Positions 1-8,931 are shown, numbered from the stretch's first letter. The stretch: 64,000 nucleotides of DNA from Sphingobium lactosutens DS20 (GCF_000445105.1 NZ_ATDP01000106.1:186001-250000), one strand, 5' to 3'. The notes: a model not told the origin generated them from the sequence alone. Numbers and translations are program-made.

Positions 1-172
1 GACCGAATTTTTCCAGCTGCAGAGCCAGCTTTTCTCCAGCAGCTTCGATGACTTCACCAAGGAAGCTGCGAAGAACAGCGAAGCGATGATGAAGCTGGCC
101 GGCGACGTCGCCCAGCCGCTGACCGCGCGCATGTCGCTGGTCACCGACAAGGTGAAGTCGATCGCCGCCTGA
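1..172 (+). CDS. Phasin family protein, C-terminal part (5' end outside window)
   Basis: Reading from base 2 gives 56 codons to a TGA at 170-172. The encoded tail is amphipathic and rich in Phe, Gln, Lys and Ala, beginning with TEFFQLQSQLF and ending VTDKVKSIAA. This resembles the C-terminal helices of alphaproteobacterial phasins, which coat polyhydroxyalkanoate granules. Phasins are short and mostly helical, and the fragment fits that, but only about a third of a typical protein is visible. The start and full domain lie upstream of the window. A strong intrinsic terminator follows 32 bases after the stop, so this is the last gene of its transcript. The family call is moderately confident; exact granule function is inferred from the family. 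Confidence 0.6.
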   Translation, partial: TEFFQLQSQLFSSSFDDFTKEAAKNSEAMMKLAGDVAQPLTARMSLVTDKVKSIAA

Positions 173-203
173 TCGGCGCGATCCGCCTGAAAATATCAGA
201 TCG

Positions 204-246
204 AGGGCGTCCTCTTCCATAGGGAAGGGGGCGCCCTAGTCTTTTT
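204..246 (+). terminator. Rho-independent terminator after the phasin gene
   Basis: A 15-pair stem begins AGGGCGTCCTC at 204 and closes with GGGGGCGCCCT at 227-237, with G-T wobbles and a short loop. It is followed by agtcttttt. It isolates the phasin transcript from clpS. Confidence 0.8.
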
Positions 247-283
247 GGGGGGAGGGTAGATCGGCAAACGCCCCGTCGCCCCC

Positions 284-313
284 TTGCCATATCGAGGCGA
301 ATCGCCATATCCT
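284..313 (+). promoter_or_regulatory. Probable sigma-70 promoter of clpS
   Basis: TTGCCA at 284-289 and TATCCT at 308-313 are separated by 18 bases. Transcription would begin near 320. This argues against translation from the TTG at 313 or the ATG at 322 and favours the ATG at 358. Confidence 0.45.
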
Positions 314-357
314 TGCGCATCATGAACAGTCTCATCACCGCATCATGGCCCGTGAAC

Positions 358-696
358 ATGGCGGGCCGGGACCAGGACGATCAGGGCGAGGGCCCCGGCG
401 GACCCAATGTCGGCATCGCCACCCGTACGCGCACCCGCACCAAGAAGCCGTCGCTCTACAAGGTGCTGATGCTCAACGATGATTACACCCCGATGGAATT
501 TGTGGTGCATGTCCTTCAAAGCTTCTTTCGCATGGACATGGAGGAAGCCACGCGCGTCATGCTGCATGTCCATCAACGCGGCGTCGGCATTTGCGGCATC
601 TTCAGCTATGAGGTTGCCGAAACTAAGGTGAACCAGGTGATGGATTTCGCCCGTCAAAACCAGCATCCGCTCCAGTGCACGCTGGAAAAGGCCTGA
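358..696 (+). CDS. clpS: ATP-dependent Clp protease adaptor ClpS
   Basis: ClpS binds proteins carrying N-degron residues and delivers them to ClpAP in the cytoplasm. The 112-residue product has a short flexible N-terminal tail, then the conserved core. That core contains LNDDYTPMEFV, which forms the N-degron pocket, the MLHVHQRGVGICG segment with the pocket histidine, and the ClpA-contacting stretch YEVAETKVNQVMDFAR. The reading frame is open upstream to a TTG at 313 and an ATG at 322. A promoter-like -10 element overlaps 308-313, so I chose ATG 358; no start has a clear ribosome binding site. No clpA gene follows directly; the next gene is glpD, so clpS appears monocistronic here. Confidence 0.92.
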   Translation: MAGRDQDDQGEGPGGPNVGIATRTRTRTKKPSLYKVLMLNDDYTPMEFVVHVLQSFFRMDMEEATRVMLHVHQRGVGICGIFSYEVAETKVNQVMDFARQNQHPLQCTLEKA

Positions 697-786
697 ACCG
701 CTTTCGGCATTGCCTGCATCTTGGGCTGACGGGGTACTGACGCTCCGCTCTTTCCACGCCCGTCGCGTCTGCCTACACCCAGCGGT

Positions 787-2301
787 GTGACGCAGGAGAG
801 CCAAACCGTTACCCCCTATGACCTTGCCGTGATCGGCGGTGGGGTGAATGGCTGCGGCATCGCGCGCGATGCGGCGGGCCGGGGCGCGAAGGTGCTACTG
901 CTGGAGCAGGGCGATCTGGCGCAGGGCACCTCGTCCGCCTCCACCAAGCTGATCCATGGCGGGCTGCGTTATCTGGAACATCGCGAATTCGGCCTGGTCC
1001 GCGAGGCGCTGGCCGAGCGGGAACGACTTTGGCGGATCGCGCCGCACATCATTCATCCGATGCGGTTTGTCCTTCCCTGGACCCCAGGCCTGCGCCCGCG
1101 CTGGCTGCTGCGCCTGGGTCTGTTCGTCTATGATCATCTTGGCGGGCGGCGGGCCTTGCCGGCGACGCAAAGTATCGACCTGCGCCGCCATGTCGCCGGG
1201 GAGCCACTGAAACCGGGTTTTTCCAGTGGCTATTGCTATTCCGACGGCTGGGTCGATGATGCCCGGCTGGTGCTGCTCAACGCGCGCGACGCTGCGGATC
1301 GTGGCGCGTCCGTCCGGACTTGGACTCAAGTCGTCGGGCTGAAGCGGGAGGAGGGTCTGTGGGCGATCGATGCGCGAACGGCGGATGGCGTAGCGCTGAC
1401 CTTTCATGCGCGCGCGATCGTCAACGCCACCGGCCCATCGGTTCTGGCTCTGCCGGGCGCGGAGGAAGGGCTGGCAGGCCGAAGAATGCGGCTGGTGCGC
1501 GGGTCGCATATCGTCGTGCCTCGTCTGTTCGATCATAATTTTGCCTATTTCTTCCAATTGCCCGACCGCCGCATTTTCTTCGCCATCCCCTATGAGCGCG
1601 ATTTCACGTTGATCGGCACGACCGACCAGGATCATGACAGCGAAAACGACAGGATCGCGGCAAGCGCGCAGGAGGTTGCCTATCTTTGTGACGCCGCCAG
1701 CCGCTATTTCGCCCGACCAGTCACACCGGGCGAGGTGGTGTGGAGCTATGCCGGCGTCCGGCCGCTGATCGACGATGGCTCCGATCGGCCGGAAGCGGCA
1801 ACGCGGGGCTATCAGCTGGAGCTTGACGAAGGCGGGGAGGGCAAGGCCCCGGCGCTGCATGTGCTGGGTGGAAAGATCACCACCTACCGGCATCTGGCGG
1901 CCGAGGCTGTCGAGAGACTCCAGCCGCTGCTCCCCATGCTCCGTGGTGGCGACTGGACCGCGGATGCGCCATTGCCCGGCGGTGATTTCGCGATGATGGG
2001 ATTGCCCGCGCTGCTGGACAGGCTGGCGCAGGATTATCCGTTTCTCGACGCCGCCAGCGTCGACCGCATTGGTCGCGCTTATGGAACCGACGCCTGGACC
2101 TGGCTCGGGAGGGCGCGCGAATGGACCGATCTTGGCGTCGCTTTCGGCGTCGGCTTTACCGAGGCGGAGGCGGTATGGCAGATTGAGCGGGAGTGGGCGC
2201 GCACGACTGAAGATATGCTCTGGCGGCGCACCAAGCTCGGCCTGTGCTTTACGCCGGATCAGGTGGCCGGGCTGGAACGCTGGATAAGGGAGAGGCGATG
2301 A
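787..2301 (+). CDS. glpD: Glycerol-3-phosphate dehydrogenase, aerobic FAD type
   Basis: GlpD oxidises sn-glycerol 3-phosphate to dihydroxyacetone phosphate at the inner membrane and passes electrons to the quinone pool. The 504-residue protein starts at GTG 787. It has the N-terminal FAD-binding Rossmann signature DLAVIGGGVNGCGIARDAA and, downstream, the family segment STKLIHGGLRYLEHREFGLV. Length matches the family at about 500. There is also a C-terminal DAO_C-type helical part containing WQIEREWARTTEDMLWRRTK. The stop codon overlaps the glpK start as ATGA at 2298-2301, so the two genes are translationally coupled as a glycerol-use operon. No glpF or glpR lies in the window. Confidence 0.95.
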   Translation: MTQESQTVTPYDLAVIGGGVNGCGIARDAAGRGAKVLLLEQGDLAQGTSSASTKLIHGGLRYLEHREFGLVREALAERERLWRIAPHIIHPMRFVLPWTPGLRPRWLLRLGLFVYDHLGGRRALPATQSIDLRRHVAGEPLKPGFSSGYCYSDGWVDDARLVLLNARDAADRGASVRTWTQVVGLKREEGLWAIDARTADGVALTFHARAIVNATGPSVLALPGAEEGLAGRRMRLVRGSHIVVPRLFDHNFAYFFQLPDRRIFFAIPYERDFTLIGTTDQDHDSENDRIAASAQEVAYLCDAASRYFARPVTPGEVVWSYAGVRPLIDDGSDRPEAATRGYQLELDEGGEGKAPALHVLGGKITTYRHLAAEAVERLQPLLPMLRGGDWTADAPLPGGDFAMMGLPALLDRLAQDYPFLDAASVDRIGRAYGTDAWTWLGRAREWTDLGVAFGVGFTEAEAVWQIEREWARTTEDMLWRRTKLGLCFTPDQVAGLERWIRERR

Positions 2302-3773
2302 CGGAGGCCGGATTGCTGGTGCTGGATGCGGGCACCACATCGACCCGCGCGATGCTCTACACTCCCGATGGCAACCGCATCGCGACGGCGCAGCGCGCGC
2401 TGAGCCAATCCTTTCCCCGGCCCGGCTGGGTCGAGCAGGATGCCGCCGAAATATGGGCGCTAAGCCTAGCATGCGCACGCGACATGGTGGCCAGGGCGGG
2501 GGGCGCGGACCGCATTGCCGCCATCGGCATCACCAACCAGCGGGAAACGGTCATCGCCTGGGACAAGCGCAACGGCCGGCCGCTCGCCCCGGCAATCGTC
2601 TGGCAGGATCGTCGCACTGCCGACCAATGCCAGGCTTTGCGGGAGGCGGGGCATGAAGAGATGGTCCAGAGACGGACAGGCTTGGTCATCGACCCTTATT
2701 TTTCCGCCACCAAGATGCGCTGGCTGATGGATCATGAACCAGCGGTCGCGCAGGCCGGGGATGCTCTGGCGTTCGGCACGGTCGAAAGCTGGCTGGTCTG
2801 GAACCTGACCGGCGGCCTGCATATCAGCGACGCGAGCAACGCCAGCCGCACGCAATTGCTGGCGCTTGATGGCGCAAGCTGGGATCGGGAATTATGCGAC
2901 CTCTTTGGCGTGGCGATCGCAGCGCTTCCCGCCATCGTCGACAATGCCGGTCATTTCGGCGCCACCAGCCTTGCCCTGCTCGGCGGATCGATTCCGATCT
3001 GCGGCCTCGCCGGCGATCAGCAGTCAGCAACGATCGGGCAAGGCTGCCTGTCGCCGGGACAGGCCAAGGCGACGCTGGGCACCGGCGCCTTCATGCTGAC
3101 GCCGACCGGTACGGTCCCGCCCCGATCGGAAAACCGGCTGCTCGGCACCATCTTGTGCCAGCTGGGCGGTCAGCGCCGCTATGCGCTCGAAGGGTCGATT
3201 TTCGTTGCGGGCAGCCTCATCAAATGGCTGCGGGACGAATTGGGGCTGATCCGAACAGCGGAAGAAACCGATGCCTTGGCCCGCTCCGTCCCGGATAATG
3301 GCGGCGTGTCCATGTTGCCCGCCTTGTCGGGCCTTGGCGCGCCACACTGGCGGCCCGATGCGCGTGGGGTGATCGCTGGCCTGACCCAAGGCACGACCCG
3401 CGCGCACATCGTGCGGGCCGCGCTCGAATCGTTGGCGCATCAGTTGCACGATCTGGCCACGGCCTTCGCCGCCGACGATGCGCCATGGACGGATTTGCGC
3501 ATTGATGGGGGCATGAGCGCCAATGACTGGATCGCGCAGGATCTGGCCGACATGCTGAACCTGCCTGTCGAGCGTCCCGCCGATGTCGAAACCACCGCAC
3601 GGGGCGCCGCGATGTTGGCGGCGGTCGGGGCGGGGCTGCACGTCACATTGGAGGACGCGGCGGCCATCATGCCCGACCGGCGGCTGTTTCAACCCGGCAT
3701 GGACGCGCAGTTGCGAGCGGGGAGACTTGCGACTTGGGGCGCGCTTTTACAGGCGGCGAAGACGGCATCGTGA
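2298..3773 (+). CDS. glpK: Glycerol kinase
   Basis: GlpK phosphorylates glycerol to glycerol 3-phosphate, the substrate of GlpD encoded just upstream. The 491-residue FGGY-family protein begins at ATG 2298, overlapping the glpD stop by four bases. An in-frame start at 2244 would run inside glpD and is rejected. Visible motifs are the N-terminal phosphate-binding LVLDAGTTSTRAM, the substrate-side GITNQRETVIAWDK, and the C-terminal FGGY domain with GDQQSATIGQGC, LGTGAFM and LRIDGGMSANDW. Length is typical (about 495-500). The glpDK order with kinase second and no transporter suggests glycerol enters by another route or a facilitator encoded elsewhere. Confidence 0.95.
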   Translation: MTEAGLLVLDAGTTSTRAMLYTPDGNRIATAQRALSQSFPRPGWVEQDAAEIWALSLACARDMVARAGGADRIAAIGITNQRETVIAWDKRNGRPLAPAIVWQDRRTADQCQALREAGHEEMVQRRTGLVIDPYFSATKMRWLMDHEPAVAQAGDALAFGTVESWLVWNLTGGLHISDASNASRTQLLALDGASWDRELCDLFGVAIAALPAIVDNAGHFGATSLALLGGSIPICGLAGDQQSATIGQGCLSPGQAKATLGTGAFMLTPTGTVPPRSENRLLGTILCQLGGQRRYALEGSIFVAGSLIKWLRDELGLIRTAEETDALARSVPDNGGVSMLPALSGLGAPHWRPDARGVIAGLTQGTTRAHIVRAALESLAHQLHDLATAFAADDAPWTDLRIDGGMSANDWIAQDLADMLNLPVERPADVETTARGAAMLAAVGAGLHVTLEDAAAIMPDRRLFQPGMDAQLRAGRLATWGALLQAAKTAS

Positions 3774-3812
3774 GCGAAAAATTAAGGATGCCGCCCTATC
3801 GTTCCGCGCACC

Positions 3813-5597
3813 ATGTCGCGGTTTTCTCTTCGTAGCCCCCAATCGCCTTTTGCGCCCGTCATCACCGGCTGCGTCTATTTCGCGGCGGCGAGCTTCACCG
3901 TGTCGATTTCACGCTTCGAAGGGGGGCTGGCTTTCATCTGGATCGCCAATGCGTTCCTCATGGCGGAATTGCTGACCACCCGCACATCCTATTGGCCAAG
4001 GGCGGTCGTTGCCTGCGCCATTGCAAGCGCCATCGCGACTGCCTTGTTCGGCATCGGCCCTGTCGCAGCGGCGCCGATGGCCCTGATCAACGTCAGCGAA
4101 TCGCTGATCGTGGCGGTGATCTGCCGATCTTTGCTTAAGGAGGATGTCGTCACGGGGTCCTTCAAGCCCTTGGTCGTGTTCATCCTCGCGCTGTGCGGAG
4201 TGGCGGACATCGTCACGGGTGTGGCCGCTGCGGCGGTCGCGTCGGCGACCACGCCGGTCGGCTTCAGTGCATCCTGGCTGCAATGGTATTCGGGTCATGC
4301 GCTGGGCGGCCTGACCTGCACGCCGGTCGTCATATTGTTGCTTCAGGGCGAATGGTCGCGCTGGCTGCGCGATACGCCCAAGGCGGTTAAGATCGAGGCG
4401 ATCATCCTGCTTGCCCTGTTCACGCTGGTGACGGTGCATGTCTTTTACTGGGCGCGTTATCCCATGCTGTTCGCGCCGATGCTGCCGCTGGTGCTGATCG
4501 CCTTTCGCGTGGGGCATATCGGAGCGGCTGCGTCCATCGTCATCCTGGCGGTGATCGGCGGGGTGGCGACGATGTCGGACACCGGCCCACTGATGCTGAT
4601 TCCGCTGTCGACGGGCGAGCGGGTGCTGGCGTTTCAATTCTATCTGGCGCTCAGTTTCCTGCTGTCGATGCCTGTCGCGGCCGAACTGAACGGGCGTCGC
4701 CGTTTGTTCCAGATGTTGCAGGAAAGCGAGTCGCGCTTTCGCGCCATCGCCGAACATAGCGGCGATGTCGTGCTGAATATCAGTCTGGCTGGCACGGTCG
4801 AATATGCGTCTCCATCGGCGCAGGACATGATTGGTTGCGCCCCCGCGCTTTTGGTGGGGCAGAGCGTGACCGAACTCGCCGATGCGCAGGACCGGGAAGC
4901 CGTGCGGACAATCCATGCGCAGGCGCTGGCGCAGCCCGGCAGTGTCCAGCAGGCGGAATTCCGTCCGCTGACGGCGTTGAGCGATCTGGATTGTTGCGAA
5001 ATGGTCAGCCGAGCGGTCGTGGACGAGCGCGGCCAGCCGGTTGGCGTCGTCAGCATGATCCGCGACATATCCCGGCACAAAGCCCGCCAGCGCGCGCTGC
5101 AACAGGTGGCTGCGCATGACGCGCTGACCGGCGCGGACAGCCGACGCGCCTTTCTGGACAAGCTGGACGCTGAAATGCTGCGCGCCGCGGACGGCGCGCG
5201 GTCCTGCCTGCTGCTGATCGACCTAGATCATTTCAAGTCGGTCAATGATCGCTACGGCCATGGCGGGGGCGACCGTGTCCTGACCGGTTTCGTGCAGCGC
5301 ATCCTGCCCGAATTGCGGGACGGGGACAGCATCGGGCGCCTGGGGGGCGAAGAGTTCGCGATCCTGCTCGCCGATTGCGACCGGCGCGATGCCAGTCAAT
5401 TGTGCGACCGGCTGCGCCAGCGGCTTGCGGCGCCGATCAGCGTCAACGACCAGGCCGACACAATCGCCGTGACCTTCAGCGCCGGATTGGTGCAGCTGAA
5501 TGGCGGGTCGACACGATCGGCGATGCTGGAGGCCGCGGACCGCGCCCTGTATGACGCGAAACATAGTGGCCGCAATTGCCTTCGCCTGGCTGCCTAG
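3813..5597 (+). CDS. MASE1-PAS-GGDEF diguanylate cyclase
   Basis: Predicted inner-membrane diguanylate cyclase of 594 residues, making c-di-GMP from two GTP. Residues about 15-290 form a MASE1-type sensory region with roughly eight hydrophobic segments. A PAS domain occupies about 302-422 (ESESRFRAIAEHSGDVV to SMIRDISRHK). The GGDEF domain runs from about 430 to the end. The active loop reads GGEEF at 511-515, a functional variant. The inhibitory I-site is intact as RDGD at 502-505, exactly five residues before the active loop, so product inhibition is expected. No EAL domain is present, so this is a synthase. Two PilZ proteins elsewhere in the window (12904 and 45420) could be among c-di-GMP receptors, but no direct link is shown. 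Confidence 0.93.
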   Translation: MSRFSLRSPQSPFAPVITGCVYFAAASFTVSISRFEGGLAFIWIANAFLMAELLTTRTSYWPRAVVACAIASAIATALFGIGPVAAAPMALINVSESLIVAVICRSLLKEDVVTGSFKPLVVFILALCGVADIVTGVAAAAVASATTPVGFSASWLQWYSGHALGGLTCTPVVILLLQGEWSRWLRDTPKAVKIEAIILLALFTLVTVHVFYWARYPMLFAPMLPLVLIAFRVGHIGAAASIVILAVIGGVATMSDTGPLMLIPLSTGERVLAFQFYLALSFLLSMPVAAELNGRRRLFQMLQESESRFRAIAEHSGDVVLNISLAGTVEYASPSAQDMIGCAPALLVGQSVTELADAQDREAVRTIHAQALAQPGSVQQAEFRPLTALSDLDCCEMVSRAVVDERGQPVGVVSMIRDISRHKARQRALQQVAAHDALTGADSRRAFLDKLDAEMLRAADGARSCLLLIDLDHFKSVNDRYGHGGGDRVLTGFVQRILPELRDGDSIGRLGGEEFAILLADCDRRDASQLCDRLRQRLAAPISVNDQADTIAVTFSAGLVQLNGGSTRSAMLEAADRALYDAKHSGRNCLRLAA

Positions 5598-5604
5598 CCC
5601 AATA

Positions 5605-5648
5605 TTGGCAACCTCGTTTAATTCGCAATGATATGTTGTAACTTGATC
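5605..5648 (+). promoter_or_regulatory. Promoter of the MerC-family gene with a Zur-like box
   Basis: TTGGCA at 5605-5610 and TGATAT at 5629-5634 are spaced 18 bases apart. The -10 region is embedded in TGATATGTTGTAAC at 5629-5642, which resembles the alphaproteobacterial Zur operator (GATATGTTATAACATATC type); the right half is imperfect. A zinc-repressed promoter is inferred. Confidence 0.4.
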
Positions 5649-5673
5649 CGGGCTGGCCTATGTAGCCGGGACC

Positions 5674-6051
5674 ATGTCGCAAAGCCTCCGCCAAGCCCTC
5701 GTCTCCGGACGACTCGATCGCCTCGCGATCGCGGTATCGGGCCTGTGCGTCGCCCATTGTTTCGCGACCGCCGTCGTGCTTGGGTTGCTTGCGTCGGCCG
5801 GCGGGATTTTCGAAAGCCCGATCTTTCATGAGGCCGGTCTGGTGATCGCCATAGCGCTCGGCGCGATTGCATTGGGGCATGGGGCGATCGTTCATGGCTT
5901 CATGATGCCGGCCGCTGTCGGATCGCTGGGCCTCGGCGTCATGACGGGCGCGCTGACGATGGATCATGGGTTGCAGGAAAGCGTCTACACATTGATCGGC
6001 GTCGGCATCCTGGCGCTTGGCCATGATCTCAATCACCGGGCCAGCCACTAG
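5674..6051 (+). CDS. MerC-domain membrane protein
   Basis: A 125-residue inner-membrane protein with about four hydrophobic helices. Helix 1 carries the metal-binding CVAHC pair typical of the MerC family, and a second His-rich region follows (GHGAIVHGFM, MDHGLQ, GHDLNHRASH). MerC proteins were described as mercury importers, but chromosomal relatives in alphaproteobacteria are often found in zinc-responsive contexts. No merA, merT or merR is nearby, so mercury resistance is unlikely. A Zur-like operator precedes the gene, which suggests zinc homeostasis; that is inference. It ends 27 bases before the convergent glpX stop. The start ATG is supported by the only good hydrophobic N-terminus. 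Confidence 0.8.
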   Translation: MSQSLRQALVSGRLDRLAIAVSGLCVAHCFATAVVLGLLASAGGIFESPIFHEAGLVIAIALGAIALGHGAIVHGFMMPAAVGSLGLGVMTGALTMDHGLQESVYTLIGVGILALGHDLNHRASH

Positions 6052-6078
6052 ACGCTCATCGGCACAATGGGCGCTGGT

Positions 6079-7068
6079 TCAGCCTTTTTCTGACGGCCCG
6101 CGCGTGCGATGTTCGCCCTTTACCCAGCGCACGGTGCCGGTACTGGCGCGCATCACCACGCTCTCCGTCGTCAGCTTGCCGCCGGGGAGCCGCTTGACCC
6201 CGTCGAGCAGCGACCCGTCGGTCACGCCCGTCGCGGCAAAGATGCAATCGCCCTTGGCCAGATCCTTGAGATCGTAGATTTTGTCAAAATCGGTGATGCC
6301 CCACTTGCGCGCGCGTTGCCGTTCATCGTCGTTGCGGAAGAGCAGGCGGCCCTTGAACTGGCCCCCGACACAGCGCAGCGCGGCGCAGGCAAGCACACCC
6401 TCGGGCGCACCGCCTGATCCCATATAGATGTCTATCGTGGTTTCCGGGTCGGTCGTCGCGATGACGCCAGCCACGTCGCCATCGGGGATCAGCATGATGC
6501 CGCACCCGATCGCGCGTAATTCGGTGATCAGCTTTTCATGACGCGGGCGATCGAGCACGCACACGATGATCTCATGGGGCTCGACGCCCTTGGCCGTCGC
6601 CACCGCCGAAACATTGTCGCGGACGGACCGATCCAGGTCGATGACCCCGTCGGGATAGCCCGGACCCACGGCCAGCTTGTCCATATAGACGTCCGGCGCG
6701 TTGAGCAGCCCGCCTTCCTCTGCGATGGCCAGCACGGCAAGCGCATTGGGCCCCGCCTTGGCAGTGATGGTGGTGCCCTCCAGCGGGTCCAGCGCAATGT
6801 CGATCCGTGGTCCCTTGCCGATCGCGCTGCCGACCTTCTCGCCAATATAGAGCATCGGCGCTTCGTCTCGCTCGCCTTCGCCGATCACGACGGTGCCATC
6901 CATGTAGAGATCGTTGAAAGCCAGGCGCATGGCTTCGACTGCGGCGGCGTCGGCGGCCTTTTCGTCGCCGCGCCCGATCAGCCGGGACGCTGCGATCGCC
7001 GCAGCTTCGGTCACGCGGACCATCTCCAGCACCAATACCCGGTCCAGGTTCGCGCCTGCCTGTTCCAT
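6079..7068 (-). CDS. glpX: Class II fructose-1,6-bisphosphatase GlpX
   Basis: GlpX hydrolyses fructose 1,6-bisphosphate to fructose 6-phosphate in gluconeogenesis and the Calvin-type pathways, using Mn or Mg. The 329-residue product has the class II motifs GEGERDEAPMLYIGE, the metal-binding DPLEGTT (Li-sensitive phosphatase signature), VLDRPRHEKLI and GSGGAPEGVLA. The start is ATG 7068 (or GTG 7071 directly before it), placed after a GAGG ribosome binding site. It follows hom on the same strand after a gap that holds an opposite-strand small gene. A hom-glpX neighbourhood is common in sphingomonads. Growth on glycerol via glpDK would need this enzyme for gluconeogenesis. Confidence 0.95.
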   Translation of the reverse strand: MEQAGANLDRVLVLEMVRVTEAAAIAASRLIGRGDEKAADAAAVEAMRLAFNDLYMDGTVVIGEGERDEAPMLYIGEKVGSAIGKGPRIDIALDPLEGTTITAKAGPNALAVLAIAEEGGLLNAPDVYMDKLAVGPGYPDGVIDLDRSVRDNVSAVATAKGVEPHEIIVCVLDRPRHEKLITELRAIGCGIMLIPDGDVAGVIATTDPETTIDIYMGSGGAPEGVLACAALRCVGGQFKGRLLFRNDDERQRARKWGITDFDKIYDLKDLAKGDCIFAATGVTDGSLLDGVKRLPGGKLTTESVVMRASTGTVRWVKGEHRTRGPSEKG

Positions 7069-7169
7069 CACATCCTCTTCTCTTTTCTATTGCCCCGCCG
7101 ATAGGCGCTCGCTGCCGCCTTGTCGAGCATGGCCATCATTCGGCCATGATCGGATGATCCTGTGATCGC

Positions 7170-7604
7170 ATGCGCCCAGCGGCTCTTCTTTTCACTTTGA
7201 TGCTGCTGTCGCCGGGCAGGGGGCAGGCGCAGGACGATCCCGATCCAATGGCAGCCTATCGCGCCAAGACGCAGGTGGTTAAACCCTGCGATCGCAGCGG
7301 CGGTGGCATCGTGGTGTGCGGCAATCGCGCAGAGCGCAACGCGCGTCAGCGCTTGCCATTACCCAGGGAGACTGACGAGGGCCGCATCGTTGCTGGCGAC
7401 GCACCGCGCGCATCGGCCGCGCCGGTGCGGCAGGGAGCGTGCGGCGTGGTCGGCGGGCAGGGAGCGGGCTGTGCTGGCGGGTTGAACGCGATCAAGGTCA
7501 TCGACGTGCTCGGCAAGGGTGCAACGCTCCTTATTGATCCCGATGCGGATCTCGCGTCGCCGCCGCCCTTGCCCGAAAGGTTCCGCAGCGCGACGCCGCG
7601 CTGA
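7170..7604 (+). CDS. Secreted protein of unknown function with IVVCG motif
   Basis: A 144-residue protein with a clear signal peptide: short N-terminus, hydrophobic LLFTLMLLSP, and an Ala-Gln-Asp type cleavage region near residue 20. The mature part contains four cysteines and the segment CDRSGGGIVVCGNRAERN. Many small exported sphingomonad proteins share this type of IVVCG core. I do not recognise a function. It sits alone on the plus strand between hom and glpX, both on the minus strand, and its 3' end is 7 bases from the hom stop. Location is probably periplasm or outer surface. Confidence 0.7.
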   Translation: MRPAALLFTLMLLSPGRGQAQDDPDPMAAYRAKTQVVKPCDRSGGGIVVCGNRAERNARQRLPLPRETDEGRIVAGDAPRASAAPVRQGACGVVGGQGAGCAGGLNAIKVIDVLGKGATLLIDPDADLASPPPLPERFRSATPR

Positions 7605-7611
7605 CCTGCGC

Positions 7612-8931
7612 TTAGTCCAATATATGCATCACCATCGGCTCTTCGAGCAGGCTGTCCGATCCGCTCAATCGCTCCAGCGTGTCGCGTACACATTGTTCCG
7701 CGCCCGCATGGGTGACGATCGCCACCAGCACGCCATCTTCCTGATTGGCGCCGCGCTGGATCATGCTTTCGATCGACACGCCCGCGTCGCGCGTCGCCGC
7801 CGCGATTTCCGCCAGCACGCCGGGACGATCCTTGACCCGGAACCGCAGATAGGCGCGGCCCACGCGCGCGCCGGCATTGGCCGTCTTATGGGGGGCCAGC
7901 GCGGCGACCGGCATGGCGAAGGCGTCGCCATATTCGTCGCGCGCCACGTCGATCAGGTCCGCGACGACGGCCGATGCGGTGGGACCATCGCCAGCCCCAC
8001 GTCCCTGGAAGAAAAGGCGGCCGACGAAATTACCCTCCGCCACTACCGCGTTCAGCGATCCGTCGACATGGGCGAGCGGATGATCGAGCGGCACCAGCAT
8101 GGGATGGACGCGCTGAAACAGGCCGCCATCCGGGCCATCGTCCGGCGCGTTCTGCGCCATGCCGACCAGGCGAATGCGATAGCCCAGCGCGGCGGCTTCT
8201 GCGATGTCGGCGGCGATGACGTGGCGGATGCCCGTAGTGGCCACCGCATCGAAATCCAGTTCGGTGCCGAACGCCAGGCTGGCCAGGATCGACAACTTGT
8301 GCGCGGCGTCCACCCCATCAATGTCGATGCCGGGATCGGCCTCTGCAAAGCCAAGGTCCTGCGCTTCCTTGAGCACATCGTCGAAACTGCGCCCCTCCTT
8401 TTCCATCGTGGTCAGGATGTAATTGCAGGTTCCGTTCAAAATGCCGTAGACGCGGCTGATCTCATTGGCTGCCGCGCCTTCGCGCATGCCCTTGATGACC
8501 GGAATGCCGCCCGCGACCGCGGCTTCATATTTGAGCGCGATACCGCCCGTTTCGGCCAGCCGGGCAAGGTCCAGGCCATGATGCGCCAGCATCGCCTTGT
8601 TGGCGGTCACGAACGGCTTGCCTGCGTTGAGGCACTGGCGCGCCAGGGTCAGCGCCGGGCCATCCGCGCCGCCGATCAATTCCACCACGACATCGACATC
8701 GTCGCGCGCCGCCAGCGTGGTCATGTCATCCACCCACTCATAGGGTGATAGATCAACGCCGCGATCCTTGCTTCGGTCGCGCGCGGATATGGCAACGATC
8801 TGGATCGGACAGCCCGCGCGGCGCGCGATCAGGTCGCCATTTGTTTCCAGCAGCCGGATAACGCCGCCACCCACCGTCCCGAGGCCGACGAGCGCGACGC
8901 GCAACGGGGCGTGGCGGTGCAGATTGGTCAT
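7612..8931 (-). CDS. hom: Homoserine dehydrogenase
   Basis: Hom reduces aspartate 4-semialdehyde to homoserine, feeding threonine, methionine and isoleucine synthesis. The 439-residue monofunctional form has an N-terminal Rossmann fold (VALVGLGTVGGGVIRLL), the catalytic domain with GGIPVIKGMREG, GILNGTCNYILT and FAEADPGIDIDGVDAAHK, and a C-terminal ACT domain (RFRVKDRPGVLAEIA) that usually senses threonine. The frame is open to 8994, but the ATG at 8931 has an AGGAAAG ribosome binding site and starts at the conserved N-terminus. glpX lies downstream on the same strand. Confidence 0.96.
   Translation of the reverse strand: MTNLHRHAPLRVALVGLGTVGGGVIRLLETNGDLIARRAGCPIQIVAISARDRSKDRGVDLSPYEWVDDMTTLAARDDVDVVVELIGGADGPALTLARQCLNAGKPFVTANKAMLAHHGLDLARLAETGGIALKYEAAVAGGIPVIKGMREGAAANEISRVYGILNGTCNYILTTMEKEGRSFDDVLKEAQDLGFAEADPGIDIDGVDAAHKLSILASLAFGTELDFDAVATTGIRHVIAADIAEAAALGYRIRLVGMAQNAPDDGPDGGLFQRVHPMLVPLDHPLAHVDGSLNAVVAEGNFVGRLFFQGRGAGDGPTASAVVADLIDVARDEYGDAFAMPVAALAPHKTANAGARVGRAYLRFRVKDRPGVLAEIAAATRDAGVSIESMIQRGANQEDGVLVAIVTHAGAEQCVRDTLERLSGSDSLLEEPMVMHILD

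Noticed and set aside
313..357. Upstream start codons TTG 313 and ATG 322 for clpS
   Set aside because: TTG 313 overlaps the -10 hexamer of the likely promoter and ATG 322 would be at the first transcribed bases; the extension is not part of the conserved ClpS core.
895..2478. A 527-codon open frame on the minus strand opposite glpD and glpK
   Set aside because: It is the complement shadow of strongly conserved GlpD and GlpK; the product is Arg/Pro/Gln-rich with no recognisable domain.
5674..6051. Mercury resistance locus
   Set aside because: Only a MerC-type gene is present; no merR, merT, merP or merA nearby and a Zur-like site precedes it.
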